51,713 nt of DNA. It comes from DAOMNN01 sp050486545 (GTDB taxonomy: Bacteria; Pseudomonadota; Gammaproteobacteria; Burkholderiales; Rhodocyclaceae). Positions 8,599 to 17,130 of the stretch are shown here, one piece after another. The notes below the pieces were generated by a model, which made no database searches, was not told the DNA's origin, and was given only the letters and a program-made list of their open reading frames with translations. The number at the start of each line of letters is the position of its first letter. Position 1 is the stretch's first letter. The stretch is taken from NCBI GenBank assembly GCA_050486545.1, contig JBJHDM010000016.1:1-51713 (forward strand). Direction: 5' to 3'. Position numbers and translations under genes: made by a program.

Positions 8599-9567
8599 TT
8601 ACATCCAGCCGCGTTCCTTGTAGTAGCGGATTGCGCCCTCGTGCAGCGGGGCAGACAGTCCGTTCTTGATCATGTCCTCTTCCTGCAGGTGGCCGAGGGC
8701 CGGGTGCAGCCGCTTGAAGTCCTCGAAGTTGTCGAAGACCGCCTTGACCATCGTGTAGACGACGTCCGGTGAGGTCTTGGTGGAGGTCACGAAGGTGGCG
8801 AGCACGCCGTAGGTCGGGATCGGATCGGGGTTGTTCGCGTAGAGTCCGCCCGGAATGTCGACCTGGGCGTAGTAGGGCCGCTCGGCGACGAGTTTTTCCA
8901 CTGCCGGCCCGGTCAGCGGGACGATCTTCGCGCCGCAGGTCGTGGTCGGGTCCTGGATGTTGGCCGACGGATGCCCGACGGTATAGAAGAAGCCGTCGAT
9001 CTGGTTGTCGCACAATGCGGCGCCGTGTTCGTCCGCGCGCAGCTCGGAGGCGAGAGAGAAGTCGCCGAGCTTGATCCCCATCGCATCGATCAGCGTCTCA
9101 AGCGTGGCGCGGGTGCCGGAGCCGGGGTTGCCCACGTTGAAGCGCTTGCCCTTGAAGTCTTCGAACGTCGAGACGTTCGCTTCCTTGCGGGCGAGAACCG
9201 TGGCCGGTTCGGGGTGGAGCGAGAACACCGCACGAAGTTCGGTGTTGGGCCCTGCATCCTTGAACGTGCTGCTGCCGTTGAAAGCGTGGTATTGCCAGTC
9301 GGACTGGGCGACGCCGAAATCGAGTTCACCGGCGCGAATCGTGTTCAGGTTGAAGACCGAACCGCCAGTGCTCTCGACCGAGCAGCGGATACCGTGCTGC
9401 GCGCGGTTCATGTTGATCAGGCGGCAGATTGCGCCGCCTGCGGCGTAGTAGACCCCGGTGACGCCGCCCGTGCCGATGGTGACGAACTGCTGCTGGGCAT
9501 GGACCGGTGCCGTTCCGATGGTGCCGACGATGGCAAATGCTGCTGCGAGGGCTGTCAGCTTTTTCAT
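8599..9567 (-). CDS. TAXI family TRAP transporter solute-binding protein
   Basis: A 322-residue periplasmic receptor. The ATG at 9567 follows GGAGGAG and opens a signal peptide (MKKLTALAAAFAIVGTIG, probable cleavage after Ala24 before QQQF). The mature start FVTIGTGGVTGVYYAAGGAI is the TAXI-family signature, and further family blocks include VGNPGSGTRATLETL and FYTVGHPSANIQ. TAXI receptors deliver anionic substrates such as glutamate, 2-oxoglutarate or other carboxylates to a fused permease, which is the next gene on the same strand. The frame continues upstream of the signal peptide, but that part is non-coding in character. The neighbouring DadA and alanine dehydrogenase genes make an amino-acid-related substrate possible, not proven. 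Confidence 0.93.
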   Translation of the reverse strand: MKKLTALAAAFAIVGTIGTAPVHAQQQFVTIGTGGVTGVYYAAGGAICRLINMNRAQHGIRCSVESTGGSVFNLNTIRAGELDFGVAQSDWQYHAFNGSSTFKDAGPNTELRAVFSLHPEPATVLARKEANVSTFEDFKGKRFNVGNPGSGTRATLETLIDAMGIKLGDFSLASELRADEHGAALCDNQIDGFFYTVGHPSANIQDPTTTCGAKIVPLTGPAVEKLVAERPYYAQVDIPGGLYANNPDPIPTYGVLATFVTSTKTSPDVVYTMVKAVFDNFEDFKRLHPALGHLQEEDMIKNGLSAPLHEGAIRYYKERGWM

Positions 9568-9912
9568 TGTTTCTCCTCCTCTCGGGTATCGACAGTATGG
9601 GTGGCCGCCTCCACTGGGGTGTGTTGGCCGGGCACGACAAGGTTTCGACCGAAACCGAAGGTTCCGTTCAGACTCGTGGCAGGCTCCGGATCTCCCGAAC
9701 CCGTTCCACCAGTCCCGAGGGCCTACACTAACCCGCATTGTGGCGATTTGACAGCTAGGGATAGCCATATACGGGTATACCCCGAGGGCGGTGCGGGCCG
9801 GGCGACGCCATGCCGGACAGGAGTATGACCACGGGGCGGGCGCAAGTTCCGCGCCGGATCCGGGGGCACGGCTGTCCGGCATGGCGGATTTCGAACCGTC
9901 CAGTCCGGTCCG
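9568..9912. other. 345-bp intergenic region upstream of TRAP operon
   Basis: Separates the TRAP operon start from the stop of the DadA-like gene on the same strand, so it should hold the TRAP promoter. A weak minus-strand pair (CTGTCA and TAGTGT, 18-nt spacing, near 9725-9755) is the best sigma-70 candidate. A short AT-rich patch with repeated TATAC lies at 9767-9780. No small gene, terminator with T tract or strong operator was seen. Confidence 0.4.
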
Positions 9913-11226
9913 TCATTGGGCCACTGGTGCTCGAGCCGTTTCACGACGTCCCGCACGCCACCCACTCGGCACGGCATTTCTCAGCAGGAAGTCCTCATAT
10001 GGAATCCCCGGGTCGCGTCCGGCGATACGGTCCGCCAGGATGCTCGCGCACCCTGCCGCAAGCGTGAAGCCAAGCGCCCCGTGGCCGACGTTCAGCCAAA
10101 GGTTGTCGGCGCCGGCCGTATCGATGATCGGTCGGCCGGTCGGCGTGGCCGGGCGCATGCCCGCCCAGGGGAGGATGGGTGCCGTGTCGACCCAGGGGCC
10201 AAACGTGTTGCGTGTTTCGGTGACGAGGGTGGCAATGCGATCGGGCCGGATCCGTTCGTCGGCGCCGACGATGTCGGCCATGCCTGCCACGCGCAGCCGT
10301 TCTCCGATGCGTGCGTACACGACCTTGCGCTTGAAATCGGTCACGCTCAGCGATGGCGTGACCGCGTCGCCACCCAGCCCGATGCTGAGGCTGTAGCCTT
10401 TGACGGGATAGACCGGAAGGCCGACACCCAACTCGCGCATCAACGGTGTGGCGCCGGTTCCTGCGGCGACTACGCAGGCGTCGGCCGGGATCGTCCCGTC
10501 GTCCGTTCGCACTCCGGTCACCCGGTTTCCGTGCTGCTCGAAACCGAGGATCTCCCTTCCGAGTGCGAACTTTGCCGGGGGTGTGCGCGCTTCCAAACGG
10601 CGTGCGAGGCTTTGGCACAGCGCGAGGCAGTCGCCGGCATCTTCGCTGGGCGTGAGGATGCCTCCGCGGAGGTCTCCTGCGATGCGTGCGAGGGCCGGTT
10701 CGCGAGTCACGCATTCTTCGGCATCGAGTGCCTGCTGCTCGCCGGCCAGGTCGGGGCTGGATTCGACCAGCCGACGGGCGGATTCGAAATCCCTTTCGTC
10801 GCGGTGCACGACAAGCTTGCCGTTGCGGAGGAAGTCGAACGGCAATCCATGGGTTTCGGCCAGTTCGCGAACCAGATGCTGGCTGAGTAGCGACAGGGGC
10901 AGCAGGCTCGCGACCGAGCGCAGCTTGTCGCGACCGTTGCAGGCGAGAAGGAACTGCGTGATCCATCGCCATTGCTGCGGGTCGAATTGCGGCCGGAAAC
11001 GGACCGGGGCATCGCTCCTGAGCATCCAGGCTGGGATCTTGGCGAGTACGTCCGGGTCGGCCAACGGTGCGATGTAACGGTAGCTGAGCTGACCGCCGTT
11101 GGCGTGGCTCGTCCCGGCGCCGACTTCGGTTGCCCGGTCGACGACGGTGACGCGATGCCCGTCCTGCTGCAGGGACCAGGCGCTGGTGAGGCCGACGATG
11201 CCGGCTCCGATGACGACGATGTCCAT
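9913..11226 (-). CDS. dadA: D-amino acid dehydrogenase-like FAD oxidoreductase
   Basis: A 437-residue flavoprotein of the DAO family. The ATG at 11226 gives MDIVVIGAGIVGLTSAW, the Rossmann FAD motif right at the N terminus, preceded by a GCGAGG Shine-Dalgarno; the frame extends upstream but without conserved sequence. GAGTSHANGGQLSYRY is the typical DadA motif, and the C-terminal NLWLNVGHGALGFTLAAGCA block binds FAD. DadA oxidatively deaminates D-amino acids (classically D-alanine to pyruvate) at the cytoplasmic membrane and feeds electrons to quinones. The divergent LysR gene is probably its regulator, and an alanine dehydrogenase follows nearby, which supports an alanine-related role. Related DAO enzymes cannot be excluded. 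Confidence 0.82.
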   Translation of the reverse strand: MDIVVIGAGIVGLTSAWSLQQDGHRVTVVDRATEVGAGTSHANGGQLSYRYIAPLADPDVLAKIPAWMLRSDAPVRFRPQFDPQQWRWITQFLLACNGRDKLRSVASLLPLSLLSQHLVRELAETHGLPFDFLRNGKLVVHRDERDFESARRLVESSPDLAGEQQALDAEECVTREPALARIAGDLRGGILTPSEDAGDCLALCQSLARRLEARTPPAKFALGREILGFEQHGNRVTGVRTDDGTIPADACVVAAGTGATPLMRELGVGLPVYPVKGYSLSIGLGGDAVTPSLSVTDFKRKVVYARIGERLRVAGMADIVGADERIRPDRIATLVTETRNTFGPWVDTAPILPWAGMRPATPTGRPIIDTAGADNLWLNVGHGALGFTLAAGCASILADRIAGRDPGIPYEDFLLRNAVPSGWRAGRRETARAPVAQ

Positions 11227-11352
11227 ATAGCCTCGCTGTTCGAACGGACGAATCCGGTGAATATGCTTGTTCTCCAATGAATGTAACGTTTGCAGTCTTC
11301 TCCGGTTATGTGGATCATGAGCAACGGTATGTCCTTGCAACATGAGTGAAGC

Positions 11353-12285
11353 ATGAGGCTGCGACAAATCGAGGTGTTTCGTGCGGTCATGATTGCCGGC
11401 TCGGTCAGCGAGGCGGCGCGGACCCTGCACGTATCGCAACCCGTCGTGTCACGTGTGTTGCGCCATGCCGAAGCGGGTCTGGGATTCGCCCTCTTCGAAC
11501 GTGCGCGGGGGCGCTTGCTGCCCACGCCGGAGGCACGTGCGCTGTTTGTCCAGGTCCAGCGCGCCTGGGGCGAGATCGAGCGGGTGGAGGCCTTGTCGCA
11601 CAACCTGCGTCGCGGGACCTCGGGGCTGTTGCGCGTGGCCGCGACCCCCTCGCTCGCGACGGCGCTGCTCCCCGGGGCGCTGACAGCATTGCGATCGACG
11701 AATCCAGACGTCCAGTGCGACCTGTGGGCCAGCCATGCGAGCGAGATCGAGACGCATCTACTGTCCTTCGAGATCGATGCGGGAATCGCGATCGAGCCGC
11801 CGGAGCATCCATCGCTCGTGCTTTCGCCCCTGGCGCGGGGCCGGATGGTGCTGGCGGCACCGCGTGAATGGGCCGGCACGGCAGTCCGTCCCGCTGACCG
11901 GGGGTGGTTGCGAGATCGGCCCTTCATCGCGTTGGCGGAGACGACGCCACTGGGCGAGCGCCTGGCTGCGGTCGCCGACGTGGCCCGTCTGGATTGCACC
12001 CGTGTACTTAGCGTCCAGACCTACGCGCTGGCGGGGACGCTGGTCGAGCAAGGATTGGGATTCGCCTTCATCGATGGCTTTACCGCGGCGATGCTGGATC
12101 GGGCACGGGTGCGGTTCCTGCGGATCGAGCCCGAAGTCGATTTCGGGCTGTGCCTCGTCCGCAACGCCGGTGCGGCGGGTTCCGTACTGATCGCCCGGCT
12201 CGAGGCTTGCCTCGTGCAGGCGGCTGCGGACCGGGCTCGGCAACTCGATGCTGCCGAACCGGCTGCAGTGCTACGGCTCCCCTGA
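11353..12285 (+). CDS. LysR-type transcriptional regulator
   Basis: A 310-residue LTTR. The winged-helix domain occupies residues 1-60 (MRLRQIEVFRAVMIAGSVSE, then AARTLHVSQPVVSRVLRHAE) and is followed by the substrate-binding effector domain (residues ~90-295). It is divergent from the DadA-like gene with a 126-bp intergenic region, the standard LTTR arrangement for regulating both itself and the neighbour. In that region CATGAG occurs twice with shared CAAC sequence, but no unambiguous T-N11-A box stands out. The effector is unknown; an amino acid is plausible from context. Confidence 0.9.
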   Translation: MRLRQIEVFRAVMIAGSVSEAARTLHVSQPVVSRVLRHAEAGLGFALFERARGRLLPTPEARALFVQVQRAWGEIERVEALSHNLRRGTSGLLRVAATPSLATALLPGALTALRSTNPDVQCDLWASHASEIETHLLSFEIDAGIAIEPPEHPSLVLSPLARGRMVLAAPREWAGTAVRPADRGWLRDRPFIALAETTPLGERLAAVADVARLDCTRVLSVQTYALAGTLVEQGLGFAFIDGFTAAMLDRARVRFLRIEPEVDFGLCLVRNAGAAGSVLIARLEACLVQAAADRARQLDAAEPAAVLRLP

Positions 12286-12326
12286 AGTAGCCCCGGTCGG
12301 CGACGCCGGTTTGGTTCGCGTCGGGT

Positions 12327-13454
12327 TCAGTTCGGCTTGCCGGCGACAAGCTCCATCGCCGGGCGCAGGCTCGCGCCGAGGGCTTCGGCGACCCCGGGGT
12401 GCGTGATGCGTCCGTGGCTGAGGTTGAGTCCTGCCAGCAGATGTGGGTCGTCCTGCATGGCCCGGCGCCACCCCTTGTCCGCGAGCGCGAGAACGTGCGG
12501 CAGGGTGGCGGCGTTCAACGCGTAGGTCGACGTTCGTGCAACCGCGCCGGGCATGTTGGCCACACAGTAATGCACGACCTCGTCGATGAGGTAGGTCGGG
12601 TCGGCATGGGTGGTCGGTCGAGAGGTTTCGAAGCAGCCTCCCTGATCGATCGAGACGTCGACGACCACGGCTCCAGGAAGCATGTCGTGTACCATTTTGC
12701 GCGTGACCAGCCGCGGTGTCGAAGCACCTGCGACCAGTACCGCTCCGATGACGAGGTCGGCTGCGAGCACTTCGCGTTCGATCGCGTCACCGCTGGCGTG
12801 GCAGGTGATCAGGTGCGGTCCGAACCGTTCGCCCAGGTGGCGCAGCACCTCGACCGAGCGATCGAGCACCGTCACGGTGGCGCCCATGCCAAGTGCAACC
12901 AGGGCGGCGTTGCAGCCCACCACGCCGCCTCCGAGAATCGTCACGCGTGCCGGTTCGACGCCGGGTACGCCGCCCAGCAGCACGCCACGCCCGCCGGATT
13001 CCTTCTCCAGACAGTGGGCACCGGCCTGCACGCTCATGCGCCCTGCCACTTCCGACATCGGCGCGAGCAGCGGCAGCCCACCCCCGGGGGCGGTGACCGT
13101 CTCGTAGGCGATGGCGGTCACGCCGCACCGGAGGAGGTCACGCGCCTGTTCGGGATCGGGTGCGAGGTGCAGGTAGGTGAACAGAATCTGGCCCTCGTGC
13201 AGTCGCGCACGCTCGACCGCCTGGGGCTCCTTGACCTTGACGATGAGTTCGGCAGCTTCGAAGACGGTCTCGCCGTCGTCGACGAGCCGTGCCCCGGCCG
13301 CGAGGTATTGCTCGTCGGTCGCGCCGCTGCCGATGCCGGCCTGGCGTTCGACGACAACCTGATGCCCGTGCGCGACCGCTTCGCGCACGCTGGCGGGCGT
13401 CAGGCCGACGCGGTGCTCATGGATCTTGATTTCGCGGGGTACGCCGATGATCAT
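12327..13454 (-). CDS. ald: Alanine dehydrogenase
   Basis: A 375-residue NAD-dependent L-alanine dehydrogenase (L-alanine + NAD to pyruvate + ammonia). The start at 13454 follows GGAGGTGAC and gives MIIGVPREIKIHEHRVGLTP, the exact family N terminus; the longer open frame upstream is not conserved. The Rossmann fold VTILGGGVVGCNAALVALGM and the LVIGAVLVAGASTPRLVT segment are clear, and the length matches the family (about 370). It converges with the LysR gene and is divergent from the BtuF-like gene. With the DadA-like oxidase nearby, the region can channel both alanine enantiomers to pyruvate. Confidence 0.93.
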   Translation of the reverse strand: MIIGVPREIKIHEHRVGLTPASVREAVAHGHQVVVERQAGIGSGATDEQYLAAGARLVDDGETVFEAAELIVKVKEPQAVERARLHEGQILFTYLHLAPDPEQARDLLRCGVTAIAYETVTAPGGGLPLLAPMSEVAGRMSVQAGAHCLEKESGGRGVLLGGVPGVEPARVTILGGGVVGCNAALVALGMGATVTVLDRSVEVLRHLGERFGPHLITCHASGDAIEREVLAADLVIGAVLVAGASTPRLVTRKMVHDMLPGAVVVDVSIDQGGCFETSRPTTHADPTYLIDEVVHYCVANMPGAVARTSTYALNAATLPHVLALADKGWRRAMQDDPHLLAGLNLSHGRITHPGVAEALGASLRPAMELVAGKPN

Positions 13455-13557
13455 GTCACCTCCGGGGTCGGTCGATGCAGCGGGCCGTGCGATGTGCCGG
13501 ACCTGCTGTCCGACCGTTCGCCAGTCCCTGGCCGCCTGTCCGTTGTCTCCAGTCCCG

Positions 13558-14412
13558 ATGATGATCCCAAACGCTCCGTCCGCCAAGAATGTGCAAGCCT
13601 CCGGCACCGACGGAGCCGTCGATGCGATCGGGACCGTGCATGGCCGGATGCGTGGGGAGGCGCGTATCGTCTCGCTCGTTCCATCGCTGACCGAGTTGCT
13701 GTTCGATCTTGGTCTCGGAGCCAGCGTGGTGGGCCGTACGGGCTTCTGCGTGCATCCCCGGGCGTGGGTGCGGACGGTCCGGAAGGTTGGCGGGACCAAG
13801 GATGTCCGGCTCGATGCGGTGCGGCGGCTCGAGCCGACGCACGTGGTCGTCAATATCGACGAGAACCGGCGCGATACGGTCGAGGCCCTGGCGCAGTTCG
13901 TGCCGAATATCATCGTCACGCATCCTTGCACACCCGAGGACAATCGCGCTCTGTACCGGCTCTTTGGCCATGTGTTCGATCGGACGGCCGCGGCCCGACG
14001 GCTCGAGTACGAACTGGATGCCGCGCTCGGCGAGGCGGGCGCCCTGGCGGCGACGGTGCCGCCCGAAGCGGCGCTCTATCTGATCTGGCGCGAACCGTGG
14101 ATGACGGTCGCACGCGATACCTATATCTCGGCGATGCTCGATCGTGTCGGGTGGCGAACGCTTCCCGAAAAGTGTGCAGAGCGGTATCCCGTGCTGCAAT
14201 GGGGCGAGGAATGGGTCGGTTCTGCGCAGCGGATCCTGCTGCCGTCCGAACCATACCGCTTTCGCGAATGCCATGTGGCGGAAGTCGAGCGCCTGGCACG
14301 GAGACCGGTGGTGCGCGTCGATGGCGAGATGGTTTCCTGGTACGGCAGTCGGGCCATCGCGGGCTTGCGCTACCTTACGTCGCTGCGTCGGTCACTCGTG
14401 CTGGATGGGTGA
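13558..14412 (+). CDS. Helical-backbone metal receptor (BtuF-like) protein
   Basis: A 284-residue protein with the class III periplasmic-binding-protein fold. RIVSLVPSLTELLFDLGLGA and GTKDVRLDAVRRLEPTHVVV are typical of the cobalamin/siderophore receptor family. I chose the ATG at 13558 because DAIGTVHGRM before RIVSLVPS looks like the first beta-hairpin of this fold and would be lost if translation began at the ATG at 13648; the true start remains uncertain. No convincing signal peptide or lipobox is seen and no ABC permease or ATPase lies beside it, so it may be a cytosolic or orphan receptor. The ligand is unknown. Confidence 0.75.
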   Translation: MMIPNAPSAKNVQASGTDGAVDAIGTVHGRMRGEARIVSLVPSLTELLFDLGLGASVVGRTGFCVHPRAWVRTVRKVGGTKDVRLDAVRRLEPTHVVVNIDENRRDTVEALAQFVPNIIVTHPCTPEDNRALYRLFGHVFDRTAAARRLEYELDAALGEAGALAATVPPEAALYLIWREPWMTVARDTYISAMLDRVGWRTLPEKCAERYPVLQWGEEWVGSAQRILLPSEPYRFRECHVAEVERLARRPVVRVDGEMVSWYGSRAIAGLRYLTSLRRSLVLDG

Positions 14413-14432
14413 GGGGATTGCTGGACCGGCTC

Positions 14433-14460
14433 TAAAGTATTCCGGGTCCCGGTTCGTTAA
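14433..14460 (+). promoter_or_regulatory. Candidate sigma-28 (FliA) promoter of chemoreceptor gene
   Basis: TAAAGTAT (14433-14440) agrees with the flagellar -35 TAAAGTTT at 7 of 8 positions. After 12 nt comes TTCGTTAA (14453-14460), matching 5 of 8 of GCCGATAA including CG and TAA; the usual spacer is 11. It lies 38 bp upstream of the chemoreceptor ATG, a gene class often driven by sigma-28. Confidence 0.4.
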
Positions 14461-14497
14461 ACGGAAACGAAGGCTTTTTCGAAACAGAGGTGGTTTC

Positions 14498-16132
14498 ATG
14501 GCAAGAGCAGCGAACAAGGCGTTCAGTATCCGCGCCGGCCTGTTGGTTCTGGTAGTCGTACTCCTTGCGGTGGGAAGCGGGCTGGGGCTGCTCGGCTTGA
14601 ACGGCATGAGCCGAACGCTCGAGGGGCTCGACAGCGTCTATGAAGATCGTGTCGTACCGCTGCGTGATCTCAAGATCGTCGCTGACGAGTATGCGGTGTC
14701 GGTGGTCGATGCCGCGCACAAGGCACGGGATGGTGCGATCGATCCGAAGGTGTCCGGGGCGCAGATGCGCGCCGCGCAGCGGACGATTGCCGAACGCTGG
14801 GCTGCTTATCGCGCGACCACGCTGACGGTCGAAGAGGCAGCGCTCGCCGCGCGCGCCGAACCCCTGATGGCGCAGGGCAATGCGCTGATCGACCGCATGG
14901 CAGGATCGCTCGAGAAGGGTTGGATGAGTGAGCTCAACCCCATCGTCACCAACGAGCTGTATCCGGTCATCGACCCCATCTCGGATGCGATGAATGCGCT
15001 GATCGATCTGCAACTCGACGTGGCGCTCGCGACGTACGAGGAATACGTGGGCGTGTACGAGTTCCTGCGAAATCTCACCCTGGCCGTGATCGTTCTGGCG
15101 TTCGTCGGCGGACTGGGGGTTTCCGCCTGGTTGATCCGCAGCGTCGTGATCCGTCCGCTCGAAGAGGCCGGTGCGTTCGCGCGCCAGATCGCCGCCGGCG
15201 ACCTCTCGGCCGAGATCCGGGTTCATCGAAACGACGAGATTGGCACCTTGGCGGCCGCCCTCAAGGACATGCAGGGCGAGTTGCGAGGCATGGTCGAGCT
15301 GATCGGCCGCAAGGCGCAGGATATCGCACGGTCGACGGAAGAGCTGTCGGCTTCCTCCGACCATATTTCCGAGGCGACCGAACAGCAATCCCAGGCCGCG
15401 TCCTCGATGGCTGCGGCGGTCGAGGAACTGACCGTGAGCATCAACCACGTTTCCGATTTCGCCGGGGAAGCCCGCAATCTTGCCGCCGGTTCGGGTGCGG
15501 CTGCACGCGAAGGCGGCGAGGTGATCGGCGACGTGGTCGTCGACATCCAGCACATCGCGGAGACGGTCAATCAGGCAGCCGAGGCGGTGCGCGCCTTGGG
15601 CGGGCATTCGCGCGAGATCGCGAACATGGTGAACGTCATCAAGGAAGTCGCCGACCAGACCAACCTGCTTGCGCTCAACGCTGCGATCGAGGCTGCGCGC
15701 GCCGGTGAGCAGGGTCGGGGTTTTGCGGTCGTTGCCGACGAGGTGCGCAAACTCGCGGAACGGACCTCGGTGTCGACCGAGGATATCGCCCGCATCGTCG
15801 GACTCATCACTTCCGGGACCGAGCGCGCCGTGCAAAGCATGGAGAAGCAGGTCGAGGAAGTCCGCCGGGGGGTCGAAAAGGCGGGACACGCCGGCGATGC
15901 GATCAGTCGCATCCGGAGCAGTTCGGAGGAAGTGGTCGCTGCCGTGGCGGAGATCTCGACTGCCCTCAAGGAGCAGTCTTCCGCCAGTACCGATATCGCG
16001 CAGAACGTCGAACGCATCGCTTCGATGGGCGAGGAGAACAGCGGTGCCGTGCGTGAGTCCAACAGTGCGGCCCGTCAGCTTGCGCAACTGGCCGAGGAAC
16101 TCAAGCAGTCGGTCCTGCGCTTTCGCCTGTGA
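14498..16132 (+). CDS. Methyl-accepting chemotaxis protein
   Basis: A 544-residue transmembrane chemoreceptor. The ATG at 14498 follows CAGAGGTGG. TM1 spans about residues 9-32 (IRAGLLVLVVVLLAVGSGLG). A periplasmic four-helix-bundle sensor (4HB_MCP type) runs from about 33 to 187, and TM2 about 190-212 (LTLAVIVLAFVGGLGVSAWL). HAMP follows (PLEEAGAFARQIAAGDLSAE), then the signalling domain with the hairpin tip EVADQTNLLALNAAIEAARA. The tail ends SVLRFRL with no CheR/CheB-tethering pentapeptide. It signals to CheA/CheW; the ligand is unknown (4HB sensors often see organic acids or amino acids). The stop overlaps the next gene as GTGA. Confidence 0.93.
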   Translation: MARAANKAFSIRAGLLVLVVVLLAVGSGLGLLGLNGMSRTLEGLDSVYEDRVVPLRDLKIVADEYAVSVVDAAHKARDGAIDPKVSGAQMRAAQRTIAERWAAYRATTLTVEEAALAARAEPLMAQGNALIDRMAGSLEKGWMSELNPIVTNELYPVIDPISDAMNALIDLQLDVALATYEEYVGVYEFLRNLTLAVIVLAFVGGLGVSAWLIRSVVIRPLEEAGAFARQIAAGDLSAEIRVHRNDEIGTLAAALKDMQGELRGMVELIGRKAQDIARSTEELSASSDHISEATEQQSQAASSMAAAVEELTVSINHVSDFAGEARNLAAGSGAAAREGGEVIGDVVVDIQHIAETVNQAAEAVRALGGHSREIANMVNVIKEVADQTNLLALNAAIEAARAGEQGRGFAVVADEVRKLAERTSVSTEDIARIVGLITSGTERAVQSMEKQVEEVRRGVEKAGHAGDAISRIRSSSEEVVAAVAEISTALKEQSSASTDIAQNVERIASMGEENSGAVRESNSAARQLAQLAEELKQSVLRFRL

Positions 16133-16668
16133 GTACCTGGATCGTTCCGGATCGACTGGAAACGTCCCGTCTGATCCTGCGTCATTTCCGCCATGAGGAC
16201 TGGCGGGCAATGCATGAGCACTATTCCGACGCGGAGTGCACCCGTTTCACGTTCGGGCGCGCCCTGGACGAGAGCCAGAGCTGGCGTGCGGTGGCGAGCA
16301 TGGCCGGTCACTGGATGCTGCGTGGCTATGGGCCGTATGCGCTGGAGGACAAGGCTTCCGGCGAAGTACTTGGCACCGTTGGCCTGTGGTATCCGCTCGA
16401 TTGGCCCGAATTGGAGATCAAATGGGCGTTGAACCGCCGTCATTGGGGCCGGGGGTTTGCCAGCGAAGCCGTCCGGGCTGTGCAGGCCATGGCGGCCGCG
16501 CATCTGGGTGGCGCGCCGATCAGTTTCATCGATGCCAGGAATACGCCATCGATCCGTCTTGCCCTGGCCGTCGGCGCGACGCTGGAGCGCGAGACGACCT
16601 TCCGCGGCGGCACCTGGCACGTCTATCGGCACCCTGCGATGAACCGCTCCGGCGACATGATGAAGTAA
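16129..16668 (+). CDS. GNAT family N-acetyltransferase (RimJ/RimL-like)
   Basis: A 179-residue GNAT enzyme. Translation starts at GTG, which overlaps the chemoreceptor stop (GTGA, 16129-16132), suggesting coupled translation. LETSRLILRHFRHEDW is the RimJ/RimL-type N terminus, and NRRHWGRGFASEAVRAV carries the acetyl-CoA pyrophosphate-binding loop (R-x-x-G-x-G/A). The acceptor is unknown. The last 46 bp overlap, antisense, the 3' end of the PIN-domain gene. Confidence 0.85.
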   Translation: MSTWIVPDRLETSRLILRHFRHEDWRAMHEHYSDAECTRFTFGRALDESQSWRAVASMAGHWMLRGYGPYALEDKASGEVLGTVGLWYPLDWPELEIKWALNRRHWGRGFASEAVRAVQAMAAAHLGGAPISFIDARNTPSIRLALAVGATLERETTFRGGTWHVYRHPAMNRSGDMMK

Positions 16669-17048
16669 AGGGTTCGCACCAGGCGATGTTTTCCCAGTCG
16701 CAGCAGGGCCTTGTCGCGAGTGATCAGGTGGGTTGCGCCGGCATCGCGTGCGATCTCGAGGAACTTCTGGTCGTCCGGGTCACGGCACGGCGGCAGCGCC
16801 GCTGCCGTGTCCGAATGGGGCATCGCGCATCGTGCGCAGCGTCGTGCGTAATCGGCGAGCAACCTGGCCTGCCGTTCAGGAGGGAGGGCGAACTGCCGGT
16901 AGGCGAGAACCCGGCGCAATTCCTCGAGCGCGTCGTCGCGGGTCGCGATCCGCGCACCGCCGCATTCGACCGCGGCGCGCAACGGGGCCAGCGCCGGATC
17001 CTCGAACACCCATAGCGCCATCACCGTATTGGTGTCGAGGACCAGCAT
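16623..17048 (-). CDS. PIN domain protein, putative toxin-type ribonuclease
   Basis: A 141-residue PIN-fold protein of the type annotated as a putative toxin component. MLVLDTNTVM supplies the first catalytic Asp (D5), and RDPDDQKFLEIA and HLITRDKALL supply later acidic residues of the metal site. PIN proteins are Mg-dependent RNases. A GTG at 17069, 7 codons upstream, is an alternative start. No antitoxin gene is visible on either side, so it is an orphan or not a toxin. It lies downstream of phaC on the same strand and its 3' end overlaps the GNAT gene by 46 bp. Confidence 0.8.
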   Translation of the reverse strand: MLVLDTNTVMALWVFEDPALAPLRAAVECGGARIATRDDALEELRRVLAYRQFALPPERQARLLADYARRCARCAMPHSDTAAALPPCRDPDDQKFLEIARDAGATHLITRDKALLRLGKHRLVRTLYFIMSPERFIAGCR

Positions 17049-17090
17049 CTCGATCGAAGTGTCGGCCACCCTGCCCCCGTAAACGAAGAC

Positions 17091-17110
17091 GAGGGGGTCG
17101 TGACCCCCTC
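17091..17110 (-). terminator. Hairpin downstream of phaC
   Basis: GAGGGGGT and ACCCCCTC form an 8-bp GC-rich stem with a 4-nt loop, 20 bp after the phaC stop. The minus-strand sequence that follows contains a loose T-rich stretch (GTCTTCGTTTA). It may separate phaC from the PIN gene. Confidence 0.5.
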
Positions 17111-17130
17111 GATCCGTCAGCCTGCCGGCC

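Noticed and set aside
9748..9776. Plus-strand promoter from the TTGACA at 9748-9753
   Set aside because: No acceptable -10 at 16-18 nt and no plus-strand gene for more than 1.5 kb downstream.
9568..9882. Extension of the TAXI binding protein beyond its signal peptide
   Set aside because: It would place a signal peptide 105 residues inside the protein and ignore the strong GGAGGAG site before 9567.
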